From NCBI RefSeq assembly GCF_013364155.1, contig NZ_CP054916.1, positions 5,763,001 to 5,827,000 on the forward strand: a DNA stretch of 64,000 nt, read 5' to 3'. This document shows positions 43,387-51,065 of the stretch, piece by piece. This DNA is from Streptomyces sp. NA02950 (lineage in GTDB: Bacteria; Actinomycetota; Actinomycetes; Streptomycetales; Streptomycetaceae). The notes beneath the pieces were generated by a model. The model was not told the DNA's origin, ran no database searches, and saw only the letters and a list, made by a program, of their open reading frames with translations. How positions within the stretch are numbered: the first letter of the stretch is position 1; each line of letters opens with the position of its first letter. The translations under genes were made by a program, and so were the position numbers.

Positions 43387-43980
43387 GGGCCGGGGGCGGG
43401 CCGTGCGTGTCGGTCCCCCGGCCCGTGGGCGGGTCACCGCCTCAGCCTCCGGCCCGGTGGCCGCACCCGTACCGTCCCGCCCGTCCGATGCGGTGTCAGG
43501 TCACCGCCTGGGCCCGGTGGTGGGCGGCGCGCCGACCCGACAGGGCTCCTGCCAGGGCGAGGGTGGCGGTCGAGGCCGGGTGATGCGGGCCGGGGGCGGG
43601 CCGTGCGTGTCGGTCCCCCGGCCCGTGGGCGGGTCACCGCCTCAGCCTCCGGCCCGGTGGCCGCACGCGTACCGTCCCGCCCGTCCGATGCGGTGTCAGG
43701 TCACCGCCTGGGCCCGGCGGTGGGCGGCGCGCCGACCCGACAGGGCTCCTGCCAGGGCGAGGGTGGCGGTCGAGGCCGGGTGATGCGGGCCGGGGGCGGG
43801 CCGTGCGTGTCGGTCCCCCGGCCCGTGGGCGGGTCACCGCCTCAGCCTCCGGCCCGGTGGCCGCACGCGTACCGTCCCGCCCGTCCGATGCGGTGTCAGG
43901 TCACCGCCTGGGCCCGGTGGTGGGCGGCGCGCCGACCCGACAGGGCAGCCGCCAGGGCGAGGGCGGCGGCTGACGCCGGG
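43387..43980. repeat. Triple 200-base tandem repeat covering the MFS gene end
   Basis: Copies at 43387-43586, 43587-43786 and 43787 to about 43980 have an exact 200-base period and differ at only one or two positions until about 43945, where the third copy diverges into the intact MFS coding sequence. Each copy includes the final ~25 codons of the MFS gene and about 110 bases of its downstream spacer, so the array arose by tandem duplication of the gene's 3' end. No gene is apparent elsewhere between 42997 and 43895. Confidence 0.93.
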
Positions 43981-45197
43981 GTGGTGTAGGCGGAGGTGGG
44001 GCCCAGGTGGTCGGCGGTCCAGCCGCCTGCCGCCGCGCCCGCGGAGATGCCGATGAGCAGGCCGGTGTAGACCGTCGTCATCCCCTCGTTGAGACGGGCG
44101 GCCGGGACCAGCCGGTGGACCAGGGACATCCCGGTGATCATCGTGGGGGCCGTGGCCATGCCCGCGAGGAAGAGCAGCGGGGCCAGCGTCGCCAAGCTGT
44201 CCGCCGCCAGCAGCGGCAGGACCGCCACGGCCATGGCGGCCACCCCCGCCATGAAGCGGGTGGGCAGGGCGCCGCGCAGCGGAAGCGCCCCGAAGGCCAG
44301 CCCCGCCACGCAGGATCCGGCCGCCTGGAGGGCGAGGACGGCGCTGCTCGCCTCGGCGCCGCCGAGGGACCGTACGGTGGCGACCGTCGCGACCTCCATG
44401 GAGCCGAACACCGCGCCCGTCGCCAGGAAGGTGAGCAGCAGCGCCCACAGCCCCGGGGTGCGCGTCAGCGGGACGGCGCGCTCCCCGGCGGCGGGGCGCG
44501 GGTGCGGCGGCGGCTCGGTGCGGCGCTGGGCGGCGAACAGCAGGGTGCCGGTCACCAGCAGCGCCGCCGCCGTGAGCAGCCCGGCCTCCGGGAAGACCGT
44601 CGTGCACAGCACCATGGCCAGCGCCGGGCCCACCATGAAGCACACCTCGTCCACGACCTGCTCGAACGAGGCGGCCGTGTGCCGGGCGGCCGCGTTGTCG
44701 TGGTGCAGCGCGGCCCAGCGGGCGCGGGTCATCGAACCGAGGCTGGGGACACCGGAGGAGCCCGCGGCGCACAGGAACAGCGCCCACGCCGGGGCGTCGT
44801 GGTGGACGCACAGCACCATCGCGGTGGAGCCCAGCGCGAACACCGCCACGGCGGGCACCGCGACCCTCGCCTGGCCGTGCCGGTCCACCAGCCGCCCGAG
44901 CAGCGGCCCGGTCACCGCCGTGACCGCCACCCCGGTCGCCGAGACGGCACCCGCCAGCGCGTAGGAGTCCCGTGCGATGGCGATCATGAGCACGTTGGCG
45001 ACGCCGAGCATCGCCCCCGGCAGCCGTCCGACGAACGCCGCCAGCGTGAAGGCCGCCGCCCCGGGGGCGGCGAAAAGCCGTCGGTACGGGGCGAGGAACC
45101 CGCCGCGGCGGGCCGGGCGACGGGCGGGGCGGCGCACCCGGCGGCGGGGCGGCGGGACACGGCGGACGACGGGCCGGGAGGCAAGGAAAAGGATCAC
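43896..45197 (-). CDS. Major facilitator superfamily transporter
   Basis: A 433-residue protein with about 12 hydrophobic segments and the MFS loop motif GPLLGRLVDRHGQARV near residue 83. The two six-helix halves are separated by a charged loop near 205-225 (AQRRTEPPPHPRPAAGERA). It belongs to the drug/metabolite efflux type of MFS. The N-terminus is very arginine rich and the GTG at 45195-45197 has an AAAGGA site almost touching it, so the true start may differ by some residues. It is divergent from a LysR regulator with a matching operator, the usual arrangement for inducible export. Its last codons are copied twice downstream. Confidence 0.88.
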   Translation of the reverse strand: MILFLASRPVVRRVPPPRRRVRRPARRPARRGGFLAPYRRLFAAPGAAAFTLAAFVGRLPGAMLGVANVLMIAIARDSYALAGAVSATGVAVTAVTGPLLGRLVDRHGQARVAVPAVAVFALGSTAMVLCVHHDAPAWALFLCAAGSSGVPSLGSMTRARWAALHHDNAAARHTAASFEQVVDEVCFMVGPALAMVLCTTVFPEAGLLTAAALLVTGTLLFAAQRRTEPPPHPRPAAGERAVPLTRTPGLWALLLTFLATGAVFGSMEVATVATVRSLGGAEASSAVLALQAAGSCVAGLAFGALPLRGALPTRFMAGVAAMAVAVLPLLAADSLATLAPLLFLAGMATAPTMITGMSLVHRLVPAARLNEGMTTVYTGLLIGISAGAAAGGWTADHLGPTSAYTTPASAAALALAAALSGRRAAHHRAQAVT

Positions 45198-45250
45198 TCC
45201 TTTACGGTCCCGGCCGCCCGCGTGTCCCGTCCAACACCTGATCGGGCCCC

Positions 45251-45273
45251 ATTGACGCATCTGGGTTGTCAAT
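45251..45273. promoter_or_regulatory. LysR-type operator between MFS and LysR genes
   Basis: The inverted repeat ATTGAC-N11-GTCAAT, a T-N11-A type LysR box with perfect six-base arms, ends eight bases before the LysR start. It should mediate autoregulation and control of the divergent MFS gene. Confidence 0.75.
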
Positions 45274-45281
45274 ATGGTGGG

Positions 45282-46241
45282 GTGAACCGGGACATCGAAC
45301 CGCGGCTGCTGCGGGCCTTCGCCGCCGTCGCCGACGAGCTGCACTTCACCCGTGCCGCCGCCCGCCTCTACGTGGCCCAGCAGGCGCTGAGCCGCGACAT
45401 CCGCAGGCTGGAACGGGAGCTGGGCGCGGAGCTGTTCGTCCGGACCACCCGACAGGTCGCGCTGACCGCCGAGGGCGAGCGGCTGCTGCCGTACGCACGA
45501 CGGGTGCTCGCGGCGCAGGACGAGCTGGCCGCCGCCGTGGGCGGCGGCACCGGCCGTCCGCTGCTGGTGGACGTGGGCGCGCCGGTCAGCACCGGCGCCC
45601 GGGTGCTGGACGAGGCGCGGCGGCGGCTCGCCGCCGACACCGAGCTGGTGGCCCGCTACCACAGCGGGCTGACCGGCGCCGCCGCCGAACTGCTCACCGG
45701 GCGCCTGGACGTCTCCTTCGGCCGCGCCCTGGGCCTGGAACCGGCCGTGCTGGCCGGTCTCGAGCACCGCCCGGTGCGCTACGAGCGGATCGCCGTCGTG
45801 CTGCGCGAGGACCATCCCCTCGCCCGCCGGGAGCGGATCCCGCTGGCCGCCCTCGCGGGCGAGACCCTCTACGCCGCCGCGGGCAACGCCGCCACCGCCG
45901 AGTGGACGGACCTGGCCCGGCAGCTGTTCGCGGGACGCGGCATCGCGATGGCCGAACCGTTCCCGGAGATCGAGGGCGACGCGGAGTTCATCCGCGTGGT
46001 GACCAAGCGGCGCTGGTCGGTGCTGGCGACCGAGGTGTTCATCGATCTGCCCGGTATGGTGCTGCGCCCGCTCATCGACCCGGTCCCGCTCTCACCGGTC
46101 TCCATCGTCTGGCGCAAGGGCCTGCGCCACCCCGGGCTGACGGCCCTGCTCGCCGCCGCCCACGACCTCGGCGCCCGGCACCGCTGGCTGGACCGCCCGC
46201 ACAACGCCTGGCTCCCTGGGGGAACCGACGAGATGTGCTGA
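45282..46241 (+). CDS. LysR family transcriptional regulator
   Basis: A 319-residue protein with the N-terminal LysR winged helix (LLRAFAAVADELHFTRAAA, then VAQQALSRDIRRLERELG, residues about 8-50, and LFVRTTRQVALTAEG) and a periplasmic-binding-like effector domain (about 90-300). Start is the GTG at 45282, close behind the operator. It is divergent from the MFS gene and probably activates it upon binding a small molecule, which cannot be named from sequence. Confidence 0.92.
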   Translation: MNRDIEPRLLRAFAAVADELHFTRAAARLYVAQQALSRDIRRLERELGAELFVRTTRQVALTAEGERLLPYARRVLAAQDELAAAVGGGTGRPLLVDVGAPVSTGARVLDEARRRLAADTELVARYHSGLTGAAAELLTGRLDVSFGRALGLEPAVLAGLEHRPVRYERIAVVLREDHPLARRERIPLAALAGETLYAAAGNAATAEWTDLARQLFAGRGIAMAEPFPEIEGDAEFIRVVTKRRWSVLATEVFIDLPGMVLRPLIDPVPLSPVSIVWRKGLRHPGLTALLAAAHDLGARHRWLDRPHNAWLPGGTDEMC

Positions 46242-46389
46242 TCAGCGGCGATACGGCGCCTCTCAGGGCGCCGGGCCGTGGCACGGAGTGGTGACATCGT
46301 CGTAGGCCAGATGCATGATCATGCCGCTCTCGGAACGTTCGAAGTGGTGCGCACCCTCACCGCCCCGCCCCCCGCCAGGTGAGAGCAAG

Positions 46390-46405
46390 GTTTCGTCGGT
46401 GTCAC
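46390..46405. promoter_or_regulatory. GlnR-like box upstream of narK
   Basis: GTTTC-N6-GTCAC is the reverse complement of the actinobacterial GlnR consensus GTnAC-N6-GaAAC. It lies 73-88 bases upstream of the narK start, a plausible activator position. Confidence 0.55.
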
Positions 46406-46477
46406 CTGCCGCCACAGCCCGGTAATGCGCCGTCCCTAGCGTCGGTCAGCAACACCGAGCACCGTGGAGGCGCCGCG

Positions 46478-47920
46478 ATGACTGCCCCGACCACCACCGC
46501 ACGCAAGGGGGGCCGCTGGATCGAGCAGTGGGACCCTGAGGACGAGACCTTCTGGAAGGAGACCGGCCGCCGGACCGCCACCCGCAACCTGGTCTTCTCC
46601 ATCCTCTCCGAACACATCGGCTTCTCCGTCTGGAGCCTGTGGTCGGTGATGGTCCTGTTCATGGGGCCCGAGTACGGGGTGGACCCGGCCGGCAAGTTCT
46701 TCCTGGTCGCCGTGCCGACGCTGATCGGCGGGATCCTGCGGGTGCCGTACACCTTCGCGGTCGCGCGCTTCGGCGGCCGCAACTGGACGGTCATCAGCGC
46801 CGGGATGCTGCTCCTGCCCACCATCGCGGCCGCCGTGGTGATGAAGCCCGGCACCTCGTACACCACCTTCATGGTGGTGGCGGCGCTCACCGGAGTGGGC
46901 GGCGGCAACTTCGCCTCCTCCATGACCAACATCAACTCCTTCTATCCGCTGCGCAAGAAGGGCTGGGCGCTCGGCCTCAACGCGGGCGGCGGCAATGTCG
47001 GCGTGGCCGTGATCCAGCTGGCCGCTCTGCTGGTGATCGGCACCGCGGGCGCCGGGCACCCGCGGCTGCTGCTGGCCGTCTACATCCCGCTGGTCGTGGT
47101 GGCGGCGGCCCTCGCGGCGGTGTTCATGGACAACCTGGCGCCGGTGAGGAACGACACCGGAGCGGCCAAGGAGGCGGCCAGGGACGCCCACACCTGGATC
47201 ATGTCGTTCCTCTACATCGGCACCTTCGGCTCGTTCATCGGCTACAGCTTCGCCTTCGGTCTGGTGCTCCAGAACCAGTTCGACCGCACTCCGCTCCAGG
47301 CCGCCTCGCTCACCTTCATCGGCCCCCTGCTGGGCTCTCTGATCCGCCCCGTCGGCGGCCGCCTCGCCGACATCTACGGCGGCGCGAAGATCACGCTGTG
47401 GAACTTCCTCGCCATGGGTGCCGCGTCGCTTCTGGTCGTCTACGCCTCCGCCCATAAGTCGCTGGGCGTCTTCCTCACCGGCTTCATCGCCCTGTTCGTC
47501 CTCAGCGGCCTGGGCAACGGCTCCACCTACAAGATGATCCCGGGCATCTTCCAGGCGAAGGCGGTCGCCCGCGGTCTGGCGGGGGAGCAGGCCGCGGCCT
47601 ACGGACGGCGGCTGTCGGGCGCCTCCATGGGGCTCATCGGGGCGGTCGGCGCGCTCGGCGGTCTCGGCATCAACCTGGCCTTCCGGCAGTCGTTCCTGAC
47701 CACCCACTCGGGCACCCCCGCCTTCGTCTCCTTCCTCGCCTACTACGCCCTCTGCTCCGCGGTCACCTGGGCCGTATACCTGCGCAGGGCCCGCACGGCG
47801 GCCGTGCCCGCCGCGGCCGGGGGCGGGAGCGCAGCGCCCGCGGCCGCCGGGGACGGTGCGCGGACGGCCGGGCCGCATGAACCGCGGGACCAGCGGCAAC
47901 CCGTCTACGCGGACATCTGA
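46478..47920 (+). CDS. narK: Nitrate/nitrite transporter NarK (MFS)
   Basis: A 480-residue MFS protein from the ATG at 46478 (GTGGAGGCG site). It has the nitrate-porter features: WDPEDETFWKETGRR at the start, FSVWSLWSVM near 45, and the two glycine-rich nitrate signature motifs GVGGGNFASSMTNINSFYP near 135 and the LSGLGNGSTYKMIPGIF stretch near 345. It takes up nitrate and/or exports nitrite. The nnaR gene downstream and GlnR-like sites upstream fit a nitrogen-controlled nitrate assimilation set. Confidence 0.93.
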   Translation: MTAPTTTARKGGRWIEQWDPEDETFWKETGRRTATRNLVFSILSEHIGFSVWSLWSVMVLFMGPEYGVDPAGKFFLVAVPTLIGGILRVPYTFAVARFGGRNWTVISAGMLLLPTIAAAVVMKPGTSYTTFMVVAALTGVGGGNFASSMTNINSFYPLRKKGWALGLNAGGGNVGVAVIQLAALLVIGTAGAGHPRLLLAVYIPLVVVAAALAAVFMDNLAPVRNDTGAAKEAARDAHTWIMSFLYIGTFGSFIGYSFAFGLVLQNQFDRTPLQAASLTFIGPLLGSLIRPVGGRLADIYGGAKITLWNFLAMGAASLLVVYASAHKSLGVFLTGFIALFVLSGLGNGSTYKMIPGIFQAKAVARGLAGEQAAAYGRRLSGASMGLIGAVGALGGLGINLAFRQSFLTTHSGTPAFVSFLAYYALCSAVTWAVYLRRARTAAVPAAAGGGSAAPAAAGDGARTAGPHEPRDQRQPVYADI

Positions 47921-47986
47921 GCGCCGCGGGCCCGCCGCCCGCGCGCGGGGTGTGCGGCCGGCGGGAAGCCGTCGGCCGTACACCCC

Positions 47987-48024
47987 GTTACACCTGGGTA
48001 ACCTCCGCGAACCGCGACCGTCAC
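47987..48024. promoter_or_regulatory. Four-half-site GlnR-like array upstream of nnaR
   Basis: GTTAC, GTAAC, GAACC and GTCAC recur at exact 11-base steps (47987, 47998, 48009, 48020), each separated by six bases, as in actinobacterial GlnR boxes. The array ends 62 bases before the nnaR start. Confidence 0.65.
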
Positions 48025-48086
48025 GGGACGGGGGCAGGATGCGGAATCCGGAGGGGCCCATACGACAGTGAATCGGGACGAGAGCC

Positions 48087-49307
48087 ATGCACCGAGACCA
48101 GACCACCGCGGCGGCGGGCGGGGTCGGCGTACGCCGTCCGCCGCTCCGCGGCGCGACCGCCGAGGACGCTCCCGTGGGCCCGCTGGCCGGGTTCACCGTG
48201 GGTGTCACCGCGGCCCGCCGGGCGGACGAGCTCGGCGCCCTGCTGCGGCGCCGCGGCGCCGAGGTGATGCACGCGCCCGCGCTGCGCATCGTGCCGCTCG
48301 CCGACGACTCCGAGCTGCTCGCGGCCACCAAGCGGCTGCTCGGCCACACCCCCGACGTGGTCGTGGCGACCACCGCCATCGGCTTCCGCGGCTGGGTCGA
48401 GGCGGCCGACGGCTGGGGGCTGGGCGAGGCGCTGCTCGACCGGCTGCGCGGGGTCCGGCTGCTGGCCCGCGGGCCCAAGGTGCGCGGGGCGATCCGCGCC
48501 GCCGGGCTCACCGAGGAGTGGTCACCGGCCTCGGAGTCGATGGCCGAGGTGCTGGACCGGCTGCTGGAGGAGGGCGTCGACGGCCGTCGGGTCGCCGTCC
48601 AGCTGCACGGCGAACCGCTGCCCGGCTTCGTGGAGGCGCTGCGCGCCGGTGGAGCGGAGGTGGTCGGGGTGCCGGTCTACCGGTGGATGCCGCCGGAGGA
48701 CATCGCGCCCGTCGACCGGCTGCTGGACGCCACCGTCGCCCGTGCCCTGGAGGCCGTCACCTTCACCAGCGCGCCCGCCGCCGCGAGTCTGCTGGACCGG
48801 GCCGAACAGCGGGGGATACGCGCGGAGTTGATCGACGCCCTGCGCCACGACGTGCTGCCCGCGTGCGTCGGTCCGGTGACCGCGCTGCCGCTGGAGGCCC
48901 ACGACATTCCGACCAGCCAGCCCGAACGGTTCCGGCTCGGCCCGCTCGTACAGCTGCTGGCCCATGAACTTCCCGGCCGAGTACGGCCGTTGCCGGTGGC
49001 CGGGCGGCGGCTGGAGATCCGCGGCCACGCCGCGGTGGTCGATGGCGAGCTGCGCACCGTGCCGCCCGCGGGCATGGCGCTGCTGCGCGCGCTGGCCCGC
49101 CGTCCGGGCTGGGTGGTCTCCCGCGCCGAACTGCTGCGCGCGCTGCCGGGAGCCGGGCGCGACGAGCACGCGGTGGAGACCGCGATGGCCCGGCTGCGCA
49201 GCGCGCTGGGCGCCCCGAAGCTCATCCAGACCGTGGTCAAACGCGGCTACCGGCTGGCGCTGGACCCGGCCGCGGACACCAAGTACGGCGACACCGCGGC
49301 GGGTTGA
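48087..49307 (+). CDS. nnaR: HemD-domain transcriptional regulator of nitrate assimilation, NnaR-like
   Basis: A 406-residue protein. Residues about 30-290 form a uroporphyrinogen-III synthase (HemD)-like domain (GFTVGVTAARRADELGALLR, VDGRRVAVQLHGEPLPGF, VTFTSAPAAASLLDRA). Residues about 310-395 are an OmpR/PhoB-type winged helix (VPPAGMALLRALARRPGWVV, ending LIQTVVKRGYRLAL). In S. coelicolor the homologue NnaR (recalled as SCO2958) works with GlnR on nitrate and nitrite genes. It follows narK by 166 bases in the same direction, with its own GlnR-like array. Confidence 0.88.
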   Translation: MHRDQTTAAAGGVGVRRPPLRGATAEDAPVGPLAGFTVGVTAARRADELGALLRRRGAEVMHAPALRIVPLADDSELLAATKRLLGHTPDVVVATTAIGFRGWVEAADGWGLGEALLDRLRGVRLLARGPKVRGAIRAAGLTEEWSPASESMAEVLDRLLEEGVDGRRVAVQLHGEPLPGFVEALRAGGAEVVGVPVYRWMPPEDIAPVDRLLDATVARALEAVTFTSAPAAASLLDRAEQRGIRAELIDALRHDVLPACVGPVTALPLEAHDIPTSQPERFRLGPLVQLLAHELPGRVRPLPVAGRRLEIRGHAAVVDGELRTVPPAGMALLRALARRPGWVVSRAELLRALPGAGRDEHAVETAMARLRSALGAPKLIQTVVKRGYRLALDPAADTKYGDTAAG

Positions 49308-49329
49308 CCACAGCCACCGGCCGGGGGCA

Positions 49330-49351
49330 CCCCCCAGCGGTAGCTGGGGGG
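49330..49351. repeat. CCCCCCAGC palindrome
   Basis: CCCCCCAGC-GGTA-GCTGGGGGG is a nine-base perfect hairpin 23 bases after nnaR. Similar C-rich palindromes are dispersed in Streptomyces intergenic regions. It may assist the terminator that follows. Confidence 0.6.
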
Positions 49352-49378
49352 AAGAGACCGGGCCTCAAAAGACATGAC

Positions 49379-49409
49379 GCAGGCCCCGGATGGGGGGACC
49401 GGGGCCTGC
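49379..49409 (+). terminator. Terminator hairpin after nnaR
   Basis: Arms GCAGGCCCCGG (49379-49389) and its complement (49399-49409) enclose a nine-base G-rich loop about 70 bases after the nnaR stop. Confidence 0.75.
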
Positions 49410-49508
49410 GGGGCGGAGATGGGGAGGGAGCCCTTCCTGGTGACCGGCACCCGCCCGGTGCCGGCTTCTCGGACTCCAGTACGTGCCGCACACCCGGAAG
49501 CGTTCAGT

Positions 49509-49520
49509 CCGCAATTGCGG
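49509..49520. promoter_or_regulatory. Palindrome upstream of sigU
   Basis: CCGCAATTGCGG is a perfect 12-base palindrome 88 bases before the sigU start, in an otherwise AT-richer stretch. It may be an operator; no ECF-type promoter pair could be assigned with confidence. Confidence 0.35.
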
Positions 49521-49607
49521 TAAACGTCACAGGAATCCCGGTGAACGCCGTGCCATTCCCATCCGTACCCCCTCGACCCGGCGGCTTGCGTACGCAAAGA
49601 TGCCCTC

Positions 49608-50129
49608 GTGACCGAGAGGACGACACCGGACGACGCGCTGATGCGCGCGCTCTACGCGGAGCACGCGGGCCCGCTTCTCGCCTTCGTCCTGCGCCTGGTG
49701 GCCGGCGACCGGCACCGCGCCGAGGACGTGGTCCAGGAGACGCTGCTGCGGGCCTGGCGGAACGCCGACCAACTCCAGCGCGCGGGAGGGTCGGTACGCC
49801 CCTGGCTGGTGACCGTGGCCCGCCGCATCGTCATCGACGGCCACCGGCAGCGCCGAGCCCGCCCCCACGAAGTCGACGCCTCACCCCTCGAGGTCATGCC
49901 CGCCGCGGACGACATCGACCGCGCCCTGCGCCAGATGACCATCTCCGACGCCCTCGCCGATCTCACCGATGCGCACAGACAGGCGCTCGTGGAGACATAC
50001 TTCAAGGGACGGACGGTGAGTGAGGCGGCCGAGGTGTTGCGTGTACCGCCGGGGACGGTGCGGTCCCGGGTCTTCTACGCGCTGCGCTCCCTGAAGCTCT
50101 CGCTCCAGGAACGGGGGGTGACGGCATGA
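49608..50129 (+). CDS. sigU: ECF RNA polymerase sigma factor, SigU-like
   Basis: A 173-residue ECF sigma factor from the GTG at 49608. Region 2 spans about 13-80 (YAEHAGPLLAFVLRLVAGD, then EDVVQETLLRAWRN for -10 recognition), and region 4 about 110-165 (LTDAHRQALVETYFKGR, EAAEVLRVPPGTVRSRVFYA) for -35 recognition. The stop overlaps the start of the zinc anti-sigma gene by four bases (ATGA). Gene order next to helD and malic enzyme matches sigU-rsuA (recalled as SCO2954-2953) of S. coelicolor, whose release disturbs development. Confidence 0.88.
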   Translation: MTERTTPDDALMRALYAEHAGPLLAFVLRLVAGDRHRAEDVVQETLLRAWRNADQLQRAGGSVRPWLVTVARRIVIDGHRQRRARPHEVDASPLEVMPAADDIDRALRQMTISDALADLTDAHRQALVETYFKGRTVSEAAEVLRVPPGTVRSRVFYALRSLKLSLQERGVTA

Positions 50130-50890
50130 TGCCGGCAGCGGACGACCAGCAGCACACGGCCGTCGGCGCCTACGCGCTCGGCGTGCTCGACCCCGCCGAC
50201 GCGGCGCGTTTCGAGGAGCACCTCATCGGCTGCGACCGGTGCGCCGCCGAGCTCGACGAACTGATGGGCATCCCGCCGCTGCTGGCCGACTTCGCCACCG
50301 CCCCCGACGGACGGCCGCTCCCGGATCCGGCCGGGCTCACCGCCCGCCCCGGGCCGGAACTGCTCGACCGATTGCTGACCGAGGTCACGGCCGGTCGCCG
50401 GGCGTCCGGCAGACGGCGGCTCTACCTCGTCGCCGCGGCCGCCGTCCTCATTGTCGGCGGCCCGCTCGCGGGTGCCGCCCTCACCGCCGCCTCCGACGAC
50501 GGCGGCGGGAAGCCGCCGGTCGCCGCCGCGGCCAAGCAGGTCTACGAGCAGGGACAGAAGAAGTTCACCGCGGTCGACCCGGTCACCAAGGTGGACGCCT
50601 CCGTCGCCCTCGAACAGAAGGGCTGGGGCACCGCCGTCGCCCTCAAGCTGGGCAATGTGAAGGGGCCGCGCTCCTGCGACCTGGTCGCCGTCGGCAAGGA
50701 CGGCCACGAGGAGACGGTGACCACCTGGGCCGTGCCCACCTCGGGCTACGGCGTCAAGGACGGCGACGGCTCGCGCTGGAGCAAGGAGCCGCTGTACGCC
50801 CAGGGCGGCGCCGCCATGAACCAGGAGGACATCGCCCGGTTCGAGATCCGCACCCTCGACGGCCAGCGGCTGGCCAAGGTCGAGCTCTAG
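50126..50890 (+). CDS. rsuA: Membrane anti-sigma factor with zinc-binding ZAS domain, RsuA-like
   Basis: A 254-residue single-pass protein. The N-terminal anti-sigma domain has the HxxxCxxC zinc motif in EEHLIGCDRCAAEL (about residues 31-44) with an upstream His near 10. A transmembrane helix lies at about 93-113 (LYLVAAAAVLIVGGPLAGA), and the external domain (about 125-254) resembles other RskA/SigK-type sensor domains. It should hold SigU inactive at the membrane until a signal causes release or proteolysis. Translation is coupled to sigU by the ATGA overlap. Confidence 0.87.
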   Translation: MMPAADDQQHTAVGAYALGVLDPADAARFEEHLIGCDRCAAELDELMGIPPLLADFATAPDGRPLPDPAGLTARPGPELLDRLLTEVTAGRRASGRRRLYLVAAAAVLIVGGPLAGAALTAASDDGGGKPPVAAAAKQVYEQGQKKFTAVDPVTKVDASVALEQKGWGTAVALKLGNVKGPRSCDLVAVGKDGHEETVTTWAVPTSGYGVKDGDGSRWSKEPLYAQGGAAMNQEDIARFEIRTLDGQRLAKVEL

Positions 50891-50925
50891 GGGCTCCGGG
50901 CCGTCCATCGGTCACCGCACTGTCC

Positions 50926-50957
50926 ACAGGTCACCGCCGGGATCGGCGGTGACCTGT
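50926..50957 (+). terminator. Terminator hairpin after sigU-rsuA
   Basis: A 13-base perfect stem (50926-50938 with 50945-50957) and a six-base loop, 36 bases after the rsuA stop and 109 before helD. Confidence 0.75.
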
Positions 50958-51065
50958 CCGACCTGCGCGGGAGACCGGACGCGAGACCCGTGCGGGAGAC
51001 ACTGGAGACGGCGCAAAAGGGGTGTACGGTTGACGGCTGCCCTAGGGAGACAGAAGGGGGCTTGG

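Noticed and set aside
43387..43980. CRISPR array
   Set aside because: The unit is 200 bases with no spacer variation and derives from a neighbouring gene; no cas genes are present.
50891..51065. Rifamycin-associated element upstream of helD
   Set aside because: No match to the recalled inverted repeat was seen; only the rsuA terminator hairpin is present.
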